In this document: one piece after another, positions 33,297 to 43,200 of the stretch
Layout: each line of letters starts with the position of its first letter
How positions within the stretch are numbered: the stretch's first letter is position 1
DNA from: Actinomycetes bacterium
Lineage (GTDB): Bacteria > Actinomycetota > Acidimicrobiia > Spongiisociales > UBA5794
Assembly: GCA_024638645.1 (NCBI GenBank)
Contig: JAHEJX010000005.1
Coordinates: forward strand, 1 to 64,000
Length of the DNA: 64,000 bases
Reading direction: 5' to 3'
The notes under the pieces: model-generated
Databases searched by the model: none
What the model saw: only the letters and a program-made list of their open reading frames with translations
Told to the model about the DNA's origin: nothing
Translations under genes and position numbers: made by a program

Positions 33297-34241
33297 ATGT
33301 CACAACGTGTGGCGCGGCGGGTTTCGCGACCGAAGTCGACTGATGCCGTCGGGATTTATCTCGACGAAGTTTCAGCCCACGCGTTACTCACTGCCGAAGA
33401 TGAAGTTCGATTGGCGCGCGCCATCGAATTGGGAAGGGTCGCAGGCGAGACGCTGATCGCCGGCGGCGGATTCACGAAGTCCGAGAGAGCTCAACTCGAC
33501 GCCGCCGTCAGCGCCGGCGCAGAAGCGAAGGCAGCGTTCATACGCTCCAACCTCCGCCTCGTGATCTCTATCGCCAAGCGATACACGGGGCGCGGGCTCG
33601 ACCTCATCGATCTGATCCAGGAAGGCAACGTTGGATTGATTCGCGCCGTCGAAAAGTTCGACTGGCGCAAGGGTTTCAAGTTCTCGACCTACGCCACCTG
33701 GTGGATCAGGCAATCAATCACTCGAGGGCTCGGCAACAACGCCCGCACGATCAGGCTGCCGGTCCATATGATCGACATCGTTCGCACCGTCCAGGAAACA
33801 GCACTGCAACTGGCGGAGGTTTACCAGCGCACGCCCTCGATAGCCGAGATCTCCATTGCGAGCGGCCTCGACGAGGACAAGGTGTCGGCAGCCATGGGAG
33901 CGCCGGATGATTGTGTATCGCTTGACCAAACCGTCGGCGATAGCTCGGAAACCGCTCTCGGCGATCTTGTTGAGGACGAATTGGCTGACAATCCGGAAGC
34001 AGTGGCGGTGTTGGCGTCGCGTGACGCCGAGCTTGTCCAAGCACTCGAACACCTCGAGGAAACGGAACGAGCCGTGATGGTGCTCCGGTTCGGCCTGAAC
34101 GGCGGTGAGCCCATGACGCTTGCCGGCATCGGCCGCCACCTCGGAGTCACGAGGGAGCGGGTACGCCAGATCGAAGGAAAGGCTCTGGGCAAGCTGCGGC
34201 ATCCGAGCATGAACTTCAGCCTGGAGGGTTTGCTCAACTGA
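33297..34241 (+). CDS. RNA polymerase sigma-70 factor, primary-like (group 2)
   Basis: 314 residues with region 1.2 ([29 protein letters not shown]), region 2 ([55 protein letters not shown]), region 3 ([19 protein letters not shown]) and region 4 ([29 protein letters not shown]). It lacks the long acidic region 1.1 and is short, so a group 2 factor is more likely than the vegetative sigma. I start at the ATG at 33297, after GGGAG, instead of ATG 33261. No anti-sigma gene is adjacent. Confidence 0.93.
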   Translation: MSQRVARRVSRPKSTDAVGIYLDEVSAHALLTAEDEVRLARAIELGRVAGETLIAGGGFTKSERAQLDAAVSAGAEAKAAFIRSNLRLVISIAKRYTGRGLDLIDLIQEGNVGLIRAVEKFDWRKGFKFSTYATWWIRQSITRGLGNNARTIRLPVHMIDIVRTVQETALQLAEVYQRTPSIAEISIASGLDEDKVSAAMGAPDDCVSLDQTVGDSSETALGDLVEDELADNPEAVAVLASRDAELVQALEHLEETERAVMVLRFGLNGGEPMTLAGIGRHLGVTRERVRQIEGKALGKLRHPSMNFSLEGLLN

Positions 34242-34264
34242 GCCCTCACTAACCTCGCTGCAAC

Positions 34265-34975
34265 GTGAACATCGATTCCACCGCGCCTGTCGTCGCCGCC
34301 GTCCTTGCCGCCGGTAGCGGGGAGCGCATGGCCGGCGATGTGCCGAAACAGTTTCGAACCCTTGGCGGTAGGCCGCTTCTGGCTCATAGCCTGATCGCAT
34401 TCGAAAACACCCCCGAAATCACCGGAATCGTGCTGGTCAGCCAAACCGACCATCTGTCACAATCGCGCCGGGTTGCCGAAGGTGCAGGCATAACCAAGCT
34501 CGTTGCCGTCGTCGACGGTGGAGCGACTCGCAGCGCCTCGAGCAGAGCAGCCGTGGAAGCCGTCAATCACCTCCAAGACGGCATGATTCTGATTCACGAC
34601 GCGGCGCGGCCTCTCGTCGAGATCGAAACAATCCAGGCTGTGATCGAGTCGCTGCAAACGGCTCAGGCAACCGCTCCCGCTCTCCCGGCAAGCGACACCA
34701 TCGTCTCCGCAACCGGCGACATTCTCACCGGCGCGCCCGACCGAACGCTCCTGCGACAGATGCAGACTCCTCAGGGATTTCATCTCGAGACGCTGCGCCG
34801 CGCTTACGAGCTTGCCGCACAGGATCCAGAATTCGCAGCTAGCGACGACTGCGGCGTTGTACACGAGTACCTACCGTCTGTCGCCATCACGCTGCTGCCC
34901 GGATCGAGGCGCAACCTCAAGATCACATATGAACAAGACCTCAAGCTCGCAGAGATCTTGATCAGCGGCCTCTAG
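34265..34975 (+). CDS. ispD: 2-C-methyl-D-erythritol 4-phosphate cytidylyltransferase
   Basis: 236 residues; third step of the MEP isoprenoid pathway (CTP + MEP to CDP-ME). It shows [20 protein letters not shown] (CTP-binding Gly-rich loop), [28 protein letters not shown], and [28 protein letters not shown] and [18 protein letters not shown] close the protein. It starts with GTG at 34265 and lacks a strong Shine-Dalgarno. It ends in CTAG shared with the convergent nucS. No ispF is next to it. Confidence 0.95.
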   Translation: MNIDSTAPVVAAVLAAGSGERMAGDVPKQFRTLGGRPLLAHSLIAFENTPEITGIVLVSQTDHLSQSRRVAEGAGITKLVAVVDGGATRSASSRAAVEAVNHLQDGMILIHDAARPLVEIETIQAVIESLQTAQATAPALPASDTIVSATGDILTGAPDRTLLRQMQTPQGFHLETLRRAYELAAQDPEFAASDDCGVVHEYLPSVAITLLPGSRRNLKITYEQDLKLAEILISGL

Positions 34976-35631
34976 AACAAGCGCAGAGTGGAGGACTCGA
35001 TCCCGCGCAGACGTTCGTAGTCGACTTCCACCCAGGCGATGCCGCGGTCCTGGGCGAGCGTCCGAGCCTGCGGCTTGACCTCTTGGGCGGCGAATATGCC
35101 TCGCACCACTCCAAGTCGATTGTCGCGGGACAAGAACTCGAGATATCGCGTCAGCTGCTCGACTCCGTCGATATCGCCTCGCCGCTTGATCTCGACGGCA
35201 ACAGTTGACCCGTCGCCACCGCGACACAGAAGATCAACTGGACCGATCGGTGTCGGATATTCACGACGGATCAGCTCCAAACCTTCCTCGAGTTCCTGTG
35301 GCACTTCTGCCAACAGCTTCTGCAGGTCGGCCTCGACACCGTCCTTTTGCAGACCCGGGTCATCGCCTAGATCCATGGAGGTATCGAAGTGGATCTCCTC
35401 GAACGTGATGGTGAGCCGCTCCCCCTTTGGATTGAGGACAATCCATCGGCCCTCCTCCTCGATGAGGTCGTTCGGAGCGTTCATCCAGTTGAGCGGCTTG
35501 TAGGCACCACCGTCGGCATGAACCGCGACACATCCGTCCGCCTTCACCATCACCAGACGTGTGGCGGGGGGCAGATAAGCATTGAGCCGCCCTTCGTATT
35601 GCACCGTGCAGTCGGCCAGAACGATCCGCAT
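34972..35631 (-). CDS. nucS: Mismatch-specific endonuclease NucS/EndoMS
   Basis: 219 residues. N-terminal DNA-binding beta domain and C-terminal RecB-like nuclease domain with PVDLLCRG and VAVEIKRRG (PD-(D/E)xK-type acidic/lysine residues), QLTRYLEFL. The terminal LRLF fits the sliding-clamp-binding tail of bacterial NucS. In actinobacteria, NucS replaces MutS/MutL in mismatch repair by double-strand cleavage at mismatches. It shares CTAG with ispD and is probably monocistronic. Confidence 0.94.
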   Translation of the reverse strand: MRIVLADCTVQYEGRLNAYLPPATRLVMVKADGCVAVHADGGAYKPLNWMNAPNDLIEEEGRWIVLNPKGERLTITFEEIHFDTSMDLGDDPGLQKDGVEADLQKLLAEVPQELEEGLELIRREYPTPIGPVDLLCRGGDGSTVAVEIKRRGDIDGVEQLTRYLEFLSRDNRLGVVRGIFAAQEVKPQARTLAQDRGIAWVEVDYERLRGIESSTLRLF

Positions 35632-35655
35632 TGCCCGGAGAGTAGCTGCGGACCG

Positions 35656-36186
35656 CTACCCCAGTGTCTGCGTCGACACGACCTCGCTGAGCCGCCCTGT
35701 TGCAATGTCGTAGATGTGGCCGGAGACTTTCAGCTCACGCGGAACCGTGGGGTTGGAGCGCAACCGTTCGACGTCCCCCGCCAGCGTCTCGTTGAGATCT
35801 GGAATGCCATACGTCTCGACGACGGCCGACGTCCCGAACCTGGCCGTGACCTTCTCGGCGACCTCGGGCAACGCGAAACGAGCCATCCCGCATTGGGTGT
35901 GTTGAATGATGACGAGCTCGATTTCCGGCGTTGTGCCGCTCGCCATGCTCATCAACGCCCACAGCATCGCCACCTCGAGACCGACTGCGTCTGTGACTCT
36001 GGCGCCGACATTGCGCAACGTGAGCGCATCACCAAGATCGAGCCCTGCGTAGTGGGCAGGATCGACGCGAGCGTCCACACACGTGAGGATCAGCGTTGAC
36101 AGGCCAGGCTTGATTGGCAGATCGCCCTGGTCGAAGCCGGCGGCAAAAGCTGCGTTCCGTTCGTACAGCGTGGCGAGGTCAGACAA
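35656..36186 (-). CDS. Beta-class carbonic anhydrase
   Basis: 176 residues. Zinc ligands C36-x-D38 in LTCVDARVDP and the H-x2-C pair in HTQCGM (about residues 95-98). DLGDALTLRNVGARVTDA is the family block. It interconverts CO2 and bicarbonate in the cytoplasm. Short, like the beta-CA group of actinobacteria. It is upstream of nucS by 24 nt and may be cotranscribed with it. Confidence 0.9.
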   Translation of the reverse strand: MSDLATLYERNAAFAAGFDQGDLPIKPGLSTLILTCVDARVDPAHYAGLDLGDALTLRNVGARVTDAVGLEVAMLWALMSMASGTTPEIELVIIQHTQCGMARFALPEVAEKVTARFGTSAVVETYGIPDLNETLAGDVERLRSNPTVPRELKVSGHIYDIATGRLSEVVSTQTLG

Positions 36187-36228
36187 TGCAGTTCCTTTCC
36201 ATACACAGCGTTCGACGCCAATCTAAGC

Positions 36229-36259
36229 GAAGGGCCCCGGGAAATCCTCGGGGCCCTTC
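36229..36259 (-). terminator. Strong hairpin between carbonic anhydrase and VOC genes
   Basis: GAAGGGCCCCG (36229-36239) pairs perfectly with CGGGGCCCTTC (36249-36259) across a 9-nt loop, an 11-bp stem. It lies downstream of the VOC gene (minus strand) and upstream of the carbonic anhydrase. On the minus strand it is followed by GCTTAGATTGG, which lacks a run of U, so it is a plausible intrinsic or bidirectional terminator. Confidence 0.6.
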
Positions 36260-36289
36260 TCGTGATTCTCAGTCCTGAGTGCTCAGTCC

Positions 36290-37105
36290 TCAATCAGCCG
36301 GTGGCGGATCGATAATCGAGAACGTCCCACCGTGGGGATCGTTGATCACCGCAATCTTGCCGGCGGGCGTCTGGAAAGGCTCGACGCTGACGTTGCCGCC
36401 GAGCGCCTTCACCTTGGCCGCTGTCGCGTCGGTGTCGGCTACCCGGAAGTACACCATCCAATGCGATGGAATCTCGGCGGGCCAGTTGTCATCCATCTTG
36501 ATGATTCCGCCGTTGAAGTCGTCGTCCATATCGCCGTCGCCATCGACCTTCGTGTCCATATGGATGGTCCAGTAGTCGGCGGGCGATTGCTCAGGCGGCA
36601 ACTTGTTGAATGACCAAGGAAACACAGTCCCGTAGAAGTCGATTATCCCGTTGGGGTCGCGGCTCGCCAGCTCGTTCCAGCCCATCGTGCCGGCCCCCAT
36701 GAAGAGGTCTGCACCTAGGTGAGTGCCGGGTTGCCAAACGCCAAAGACGGCGCCGCCGGGATCTTGGAGATAGGCGAGTCGGCCGCTGTCCATGACGTCC
36801 ATTGCAGGTAACACAACGGTGGCCCCTGCCTCGACTGCCATGGCAACGACGTCGTCGACATCGTTGACGTTGATGTACGAATTCCAAATCGGCGGCATGC
36901 CTTGCAATCCCTCCGGCTGGCCGCCGAGGCCGGCAACGCTCTTGCCGCCAATTCGCATCATGGTGTAGATGTAGTTGCCGTCGGAGTCGGTCTGGTCCTC
37001 CGCATCCCAGGAGAAGAGGCCCGTATAGAACTCCTTGGCTCCCGCTGGATCCGGTGAGGCAAGATCCGCCCAACTGAATAGGCCATGTGGGTAGTTGTCG
37101 GCCAC
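36290..37105 (-). CDS. Two-domain VOC-family (glyoxalase/bleomycin resistance-like) protein
   Basis: 271 residues with two vicinal-oxygen-chelate domains: residues 5-130 (LFSWADLASPDPAGAKEFYTGLFSWDAED) and 140-265 (GWNELASRDPNGIIDFYGTVFPW; HWMVYFRVADTDATAAKVKALGGNVSVEPFQTPAGKIAVINDPHGGTFSII). This is the hydroxylase-like two-domain group found in actinobacteria. Metal ligands are not certain by eye. Function unknown. Confidence 0.88.
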   Translation of the reverse strand: MADNYPHGLFSWADLASPDPAGAKEFYTGLFSWDAEDQTDSDGNYIYTMMRIGGKSVAGLGGQPEGLQGMPPIWNSYINVNDVDDVVAMAVEAGATVVLPAMDVMDSGRLAYLQDPGGAVFGVWQPGTHLGADLFMGAGTMGWNELASRDPNGIIDFYGTVFPWSFNKLPPEQSPADYWTIHMDTKVDGDGDMDDDFNGGIIKMDDNWPAEIPSHWMVYFRVADTDATAAKVKALGGNVSVEPFQTPAGKIAVINDPHGGTFSIIDPPPAD

Positions 37106-37323
37106 TTCGCCGCCCTCCTCATCTTGTGCGTAGCCCGAAACCTACCGATCTGGTGTGACAGAAATTGCGGGCGGATGACGCCGGAAGGGCAATTCTGCAG
37201 CAGCAGTATCGGCTACGCCTCCAACAATCAGACGTCTGAGGAGAGCGCAGCGAAGCGATACGATTGCTGAAGCACAGCTACTCGGGAGCGAGCCGCACCG
37301 CGGCGAGCGATTGCGGAGGTCGG

Positions 37324-38727
37324 CTAGCCGACCGCTCCTTCCATCTGCAGTTCGATGAGGCGGTTGAGCTCGACGGCATATTCCATCGGAAGCTCCTTGA
37401 CGATGGGCTCGATGAATCCGGCCACAATCATCGCAGTCGCCTCTTCCTCCGACAGTCCGCGGCTCATCAGATAAAAGAGCTGCTCCTCGCCCACCTTCGA
37501 CACTGACGCCTCGTGGCCGATCTCGGTGTTGGACTCCTCAATCTCCATGTAGGGATAGGTGTCAGAGCGCGATTCGGGGTCGAGGATCAACGCATCACAG
37601 CGTACGAAGCTCTTGGCGTTCTCAGCGCCTTCTTCGACCCGAAGCAGGCCGCGATAACCGGCCCGGCCTCCATGCATGGAGATGGACTTCGAAGTGATCA
37701 GCGACGTGGTATCAGGAGCAACGTGCACAATCTTCGCACCGGCATCCTGATGCTGGCCTTCACCGGCGAACGCAATGGAGAGCACCTCGCCGTGAGCGCC
37801 TGGCTCCATGAGCCAAACGGCCGGGTACTTCATCGTGAGACGAGAACCGATATTGCCGTCGACCCACTCCATGGTGGCGTTTTTGTATGCAGCTGCGCGC
37901 TTGGTGACGAGGTTGAAGACGTTGTTCGACCAGTTCTGGATGGTCGTGTAGCGGCATCGGCCGCCTTCCTTCACAACGATCTCGACAACCGCTGAGTGCA
38001 GCGAGTCCGACGTGTAAACGGGCGCCGAGCAGCCTTCGACGTAGTGAACGTAGGCACCCTCGTCGACGATGATCAGAGTGCGCTCGAACTGGCCCATGTT
38101 CTCGGCATTGATGCGGAAGTATGCCTGCAACGGATCACTCACGTGGACGCCGGGCGGCACGTATATGAATGATCCCCCGCTCCATACGGCCGAGTTGAGC
38201 GCGGCAAACTTGTTGTCGTTGGGCGGGATGATCGTCCCGAAGTATTCCTGCACGATCTCGGGGTAGTCCCTCACGGCGGTGTCCATGTCGCAGAAGATCA
38301 CACCGAGCTGCTCGAGGTCTTCGCGGTTGCGGTGGTACACCACTTCCGACTCGTACTGAGCCGTGACACCGGCGAGGTACTTGCGCTCTGCCTCCGGAAT
38401 GCCGAGCTTCTCGTAGGTGTCTTTGATGGATTCAGGGACCATGTCCCAGTCCTTGGCCTGGCCCTCCATCGGCTTGATGTAGTAGTAGATGTCGTCGAAG
38501 TCGATTTCATTGAGCGCGCCATCGCCGCCCCAAGTGGGGACGGGTTTGCGCAGGAATCGCTTATACGCCTTCAGCCGAAACTCGAGCATCCACTCGGGTT
38601 CCTTCTTGATGGCCGACATTTCGCGGATGATTGCCTCGTTCAAGCCCTTCTGCGGCTTGAAGACGTAATCCTCCTCGTCGGACCAGCCAAGCTGATACGA
38701 GCCGAGATCGATGTCAACTGTTGCCAT
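37324..38727 (-). CDS. sufB: Fe-S cluster assembly protein SufB
   Basis: 467 residues. SufB-family beta-helix protein and central subunit of the SufBCD scaffold. It shows [71 protein letters not shown], and the C-terminal [66 protein letters not shown]. It stands alone, 8.7 kb from sufD. The ATG start at 38727 fits the family. Confidence 0.96.
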   Translation of the reverse strand: MATVDIDLGSYQLGWSDEEDYVFKPQKGLNEAIIREMSAIKKEPEWMLEFRLKAYKRFLRKPVPTWGGDGALNEIDFDDIYYYIKPMEGQAKDWDMVPESIKDTYEKLGIPEAERKYLAGVTAQYESEVVYHRNREDLEQLGVIFCDMDTAVRDYPEIVQEYFGTIIPPNDNKFAALNSAVWSGGSFIYVPPGVHVSDPLQAYFRINAENMGQFERTLIIVDEGAYVHYVEGCSAPVYTSDSLHSAVVEIVVKEGGRCRYTTIQNWSNNVFNLVTKRAAAYKNATMEWVDGNIGSRLTMKYPAVWLMEPGAHGEVLSIAFAGEGQHQDAGAKIVHVAPDTTSLITSKSISMHGGRAGYRGLLRVEEGAENAKSFVRCDALILDPESRSDTYPYMEIEESNTEIGHEASVSKVGEEQLFYLMSRGLSEEEATAMIVAGFIEPIVKELPMEYAVELNRLIELQMEGAVG

Positions 38728-38807
38728 AGGTACGGGACTCCCAACGAGGTCTCAGGTGATACCTAGATTCTAAGGCCTACAACAACGTTGCGGACCGGTT
38801 TGTTTCA

Positions 38808-38851
38808 CAGGATGCGAAAACATCCTGGGTAGCCGGCATTCAATATCCGGC
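38808..38851. repeat. Two adjacent hairpins in the sufB-EamA gap
   Basis: CAGGATG-cgaaaa-CATCCTG (38808-38827, 7-bp stem) and GCCGG-cattcaatat-CCGGC (38832-38851, 5-bp stem). They lie after the stop of the minus-strand EamA gene and before sufB. The first may end EamA transcription; the second resembles the ATATCCGGCAT motif of other intergenic regions in this window. Confidence 0.5.
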
Positions 38852-38859
38852 ATCCCGAC

Positions 38860-39768
38860 TCACGTTTCGGCGCGGCTCGCGGTCCAGGCGCCGAGCAGGA
38901 CGAGGACGACTCCAGCGAGGGCAATGGCTTCGAGGGATTCGTTGAGGATCGTCACACCCAAGGCGATGGCAACGATTGGTACGAAATAGATGGCGATTCC
39001 GCCTCGGGGGGCTCCAACCCGGCCCACCAGATTCGCCATGAAGACGAAAGCGAGGCCTGTGCCAAGGACACCAAGCGGCACCATCGCCAGGGCAGAGTCC
39101 CAAGCCCAAGTCGACTGGCCGAGTTGCGCTAGCCCAACGGGAACGACGATCACGAGCGCCGCGAGTTGGGCCCGCAACAGCACAGGCAAGGCACCGTACT
39201 TCTGCTGGAGCGGGACCGCCAGATTGGTAGAGAGCCCATAGAAGGCCACGGCGAGCAAGGACAGGCCAACGCCGAGTGCGTTGGCGCTCGAGTTCTGTAG
39301 CTCCGGCCACGACATGGCCAAGACGCCGACGAACCCAATGCCTATGCCGATCAGCTGCCGCCGCCCTGGGGCTCTGCGCAGGAGAACCGTTGTCCAGATC
39401 GCGGCCGAGATCGGAACTGCTGCATTGAGCATCCCGGTGACTGACGATGAGATCCATTGCTGCGCTATCGGGAAGATTGTCAGGGGAATCGCAATCCAGA
39501 TCACTCCAAGCACAAACACCCGCGGCAGGTCCTCTCGATCAATTGGCCGCCGCGCCTTCGCCACAAAGGCCAGCGCAGCCGCACCCAATGCGACCCGAGC
39601 CAGCGTCACGATGCCGGGCGCAAACGCCTCGATCCCAATCTCCATGAAGAAGAACGAAGAGCCCCATATCAAGGCAATCCCCGCCAGCAGCCCCCACTCG
39701 GCCGTCCCAAAGGCATCGAGGTTGGTTCCACGTGAAGTAGAAGGAAGCGAAGAGCGCGCGGTTGCCAT
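38860..39768 (-). CDS. EamA/DMT-family transporter
   Basis: 302 residues, about ten membrane helices in two EamA repeats (WGLLAGIALIWGSSFFFMEIG ... ; second half from LGVGLSLLAVAFYGLSTNLA). The Trp-Gly-Ser-Ser-Phe first-helix motif is typical of drug/metabolite exporters of the EamA type. I use the ATG at 39768; the open frame reaches 140 codons further upstream, but that part lacks hydrophobic or transporter features. Substrate unknown. Confidence 0.9.
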   Translation of the reverse strand: MATARSSLPSTSRGTNLDAFGTAEWGLLAGIALIWGSSFFFMEIGIEAFAPGIVTLARVALGAAALAFVAKARRPIDREDLPRVFVLGVIWIAIPLTIFPIAQQWISSSVTGMLNAAVPISAAIWTTVLLRRAPGRRQLIGIGIGFVGVLAMSWPELQNSSANALGVGLSLLAVAFYGLSTNLAVPLQQKYGALPVLLRAQLAALVIVVPVGLAQLGQSTWAWDSALAMVPLGVLGTGLAFVFMANLVGRVGAPRGGIAIYFVPIVAIALGVTILNESLEAIALAGVVLVLLGAWTASRAET

Positions 39769-40290
39769 ATGAGAGAGAACACCGATCGGATCAAGTGTGT
39801 TGCCGGACCGCCCTGAGAGTATCTGGTGTCGGGAACTTCGTATCCGGCATGAGAATCTCGATCTGCCTTTCCTCCGACATTCGGGAACTAGCCGCACCCA
39901 CCGCGTCGTTTCCTGGGTACAAGATGACCCCCGGCGCCGGATGCGGTCGGCGCTCTCCGGCTTCTCTCGGCCGGAGTCCCCCACTCCCGAATGTCCGCAG
40001 ACAAACGGCGCCGGTGGGTCATCGCCAGGTTTTACCCAGGCAATAACCTTGTTGCCTAAGCTGCGCTTCTGCGCCGGCCCAGAGGGGCACGATGTTGTTC
40101 TGCCTGATCGGGACAACGGATACCATCCTGGCTTGATATGCACCATCCTGCATAAACCTCGTAGCCCTGGATTTCCCTCCTTTGGCATGCGCTACGCTGG
40201 CCTTTCCGCCCGAGGACCACATGGGTTTCGTTGAACCCAAAAATGCGCATACGTGAATGTGCTTGGGTGGCTTTATGAGAGGTGCACTCG
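39769..40290. other. 522-nt non-coding region upstream of gltB, rich in inverted repeats
   Basis: No convincing gene in either orientation. It holds a degenerate copy of the GTATCTGGT / CGTATCCGG motif (about 39816-39852), the interleaved stems at 39876-40040, a hairpin at 40039-40056 (GGCAA...TTGCC) and a hairpin at 40222-40239 (TGGGTT-tcgttg-AACCCA, then AAAAAT). The gltB Shine-Dalgarno AGAGG is at 40278-40282. It is therefore a possible gltB leader, or contains an RNA gene in either direction. Confidence 0.6.
39876..40040. ncRNA. Candidate structured RNA with interleaved (pseudoknot-type) stems
   Basis: Stem A: GACATTCGGGA (39876-39886) with TCCCGAATGTC (39985-39995), 11 bp perfect. Stem B: three collinear 8-bp helices, CCTGGGTA (39912-39919) with TACCCAGG (40033-40040), GATGACCC (39923-39930) with GGGTCATC (40016-40023), and CGGCGCCG (39932-39939) with CGGCGCCG (40006-40013). 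A and B interleave, so both can form together only as a pseudoknot; otherwise they are alternative folds. A further hairpin CTCCGG...CCGGAG lies inside. Strand and function are unknown; no known riboswitch signature is recognised. Confidence 0.45.
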
Positions 40291-43200
40291 ATGAAGCAAG
40301 CGCCGCCAGGCTTATATCGCTCATCCTTTGAGCACGACTCTTGCGGAGTCAGCTTCGTCGCGCATCTAAGAGGAAAACGTAGCCACGAGATCGTGCAATT
40401 GGGCGTTGGAGCGCTGTGCAACCTAGAGCATCGCGGTGCCGAAGGCGCCGATCCCAACTCCGGGGACGGCGCAGGCATTCTCCTCCAAGTCCCAGACGCT
40501 TTCTTCAGAGCTGTCGTCGATTTCGATCTTCCTCCTGAAGCGCACTACGCGACCGGGATCGCCTTTCTTCCTCAAGACTCGGACCAGGCCGCCAAAGGTG
40601 TCGCTGCAATCGAGGCGATCGTCGCCGACGAAGGCATGGTCGTACACGGCTGGCGCAGCGTGCCGATCAACGAGACAGGTCTCGGCAAGGGCGCCCTCGA
40701 GACGATGCCGACCTTCAAGCAGATCTTCATCAGCAAGCCAGGCGTGTCCGGCAAGGACTTGGAACGCTGGGCGTATGTCGTCCGCAAACGCATCGAACAC
40801 GAGGTCCACCTCGACGCCGGTAATGACGAAATCAACGAGGCGATCGGCGGGGCGTCTGAAATGCACGACGGCGTGTACTTCCCCTCACTGTCGGGGCGCA
40901 CCTTCGTGTACAAGGGGATGCTGACGTCGCCACAACTCGGCGACTTCTATCCAGATCTCCATGATGACCGCGTCATGAGCGCCGTTGTGCTCGTGCACTC
41001 CCGATTCTCGACGAACACCTTCCCGAGCTGGCCGCTGGCACATCCCTATCGACTGATCGCTCACAACGGGGAGATCAACACGATTCAAGGCAACCGCAAC
41101 TTCATGCTGTCGCGGGAGACGTTGTTGAAGTCGGACCTCATTCCGGGCGACATCTCACGCATCTTCCCTGTCTGCACTCCGGGCGCTTCGGACACCGCGG
41201 GATTCGATGAGGCGCTCGAACTCCTCTACATGGGTGGCTACTCCCTGCCCGAGGCCATCCTGATGATGATCCCGGAGCCGTGGGAACGTCACGAGCACAT
41301 GGACCCGGATGTCAAGGCGTACTACGAGTATCACGCCTCACTCATGGAGCCGTGGGACGGGCCGGCCTCGATAGCTTTCACCGACGGCAAGATCATCGGG
41401 GCTCTGCTCGATCGCAATGGACTGCGTCCAAGCCGTTATTGGGTCACTGAAGACGACCTGGTGATCATGGCAAGCGAAGTCGGCGTGGCGGATGTGCCCG
41501 CCGCCAAGATCGTCGAAAAGGGCCGGCTCCAGCCGGGCAAGATCTTCCTGATCGACACCGCAAAGGGCCGCATCGTGCGCGATGAGGAGTTGAAAAAGGA
41601 GCTGGCAGCTGCCCGCCCCTATCGAGAATGGCTCGATCGACAGCTGCTCCACATCGACGACGTGGAGCCCCGCAGCCCGGAGCGCTCTGATGAGACGCCA
41701 CTGCTTCTGCGCCAGCAGACATTCGGCTATACCCACGAAGAGTTGAAGCTGATCCTTGCCCCGATGGCGCGCAGCTCCAAAGAGCCGCTCGGATCGATGG
41801 GTACCGACACCCCGCTGGCCCCGCTTTCGCAGCGCCCCCGCCTCCTCTACGACTACTTCAAGCAGATGTTCGCCCAGGTGACCAATCCGCCGCTTGATGC
41901 AATCCGTGAAGAACTGGTGACCTCACTGCGCTCCTTCATGGGGCCGGAGTCGAACCTATTCGAACCATCCGAGCGGTCCTGCTCGATGATCGAGCTCGAC
42001 AGCCCGATCATCACCAATCGGCAGCTCGTTCAGCTGTTACACATGGATGAGATCGATACCGTCGAGGGCTTCACGGTCGTCGTCCCGGCCCTCTACGAGT
42101 GGGCACGTGGCGGTGATGGCCTCCGTGATGCGATCGAAGGCGTATTTGCCGAGGTGGATCGACTCATAGAACAAGGCGTGTCCGCCATCGTCCTGTCGGA
42201 CCGGGGCATGACGCCGGACCTCGCTCCCATTCCATCATTGTTGATAACCGCAGCTGTTCACCACCACCTGATCCGCAGCAAGCAGCGCACCAAGGTGGGC
42301 CTGGTGGTCGAATCCGGTGACGCCCGCGAGGTGCATCACCTGTGCCTGCTCGTCGGATATGGCGCTGCCGCGGTGAATCCATACGGGGCTCTGGAAACGA
42401 TCGAGCAAATGGTCGAAGAAGACGCCTACAGCCTCGGCACCATGGACGTGAAGACGGCACTGGCCAACTACGTGGCGGCGGCCGGCAATGGCATCTTGAA
42501 GGTCATGTCAAAGATGGGAATCTCCACGGTCGCCTCATACACAGGCGCTCAGATCTTCGAGGCAATCGGACTCGGGCAGGGACTGGTGGATGAGTACTTC
42601 ACCGGCACGGTGAGCCGGCTCGGCGGGATCGGTCTCGATGTGGTTGCCGAAGAGGTGGCAAAGCGCCATCGCATCGCATTCAATCCAATTCCCGAGTCTC
42701 GGGCGCATCGCGAGCTCGACGCAGGTGGCGAGTACCAATGGCGGCGCAACGGCGAGTTTCATCTCTTCAATCCGGAAACGGTTTACAAGCTGCAGCACTC
42801 GACTCGGTCGGGGCGCTACGACCTCTTCAAGGAATACACGACCCAGGTAAACGACCAATCGGAGAACCTCGGCACGCTCCGGGGACTGTTCCGCTTCCGT
42901 ACGGACGAGCGCTCACCTATTCCGATCGAAGAAGTCGAGCCGGTGGCGGAGATTGTCAAACGCTTCTCGACCGGCGCCATGTCCTACGGATCCATCTCCA
43001 AGGAAGCTCACGAGACGCTCGCCATCGCTATGAATCGAATCGGTGGCAAATCGAACACCGGTGAGGGTGGCGAAGATTCGGATCGTTTTACGCCGGACGC
43101 CAACGGCGATTCACGCCGCAGCGCCATCAAGCAGGTCGCATCAGGCCGATTCGGCGTCACGTCGGAATATCTGGTCAACGCAGATGACCTCCAGATCAAG

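Noticed and set aside
36262-36287. Short direct repeat CTCAGTCCT ... CTCAGTCCT next to the VOC gene
   Set aside because: Two 9-nt copies only; too short to be called a repeat family or regulator site.
37318-37333. 16-nt perfect palindrome GGTCGGCT/AGCCGACC at the sufB stop codon
   Set aside because: Too short and without loop, U-tract or repeated occurrence to support a terminator or operator; chance is likely in GC-rich DNA.
39769-40188. Upstream extension of the EamA transporter to residue 442
   Set aside because: The additional 140 codons lack hydrophobic segments and overlap the structured non-coding block; the ATG at 39768 fits the family.
39769-40290. Known riboswitch (glutamine, TPP, cobalamin, SAM-IV, ydaO) or RNase P, tmRNA or SRP RNA
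   Set aside because: None of the conserved core sequences of these RNAs could be found in either direction; only generic stems are supported.
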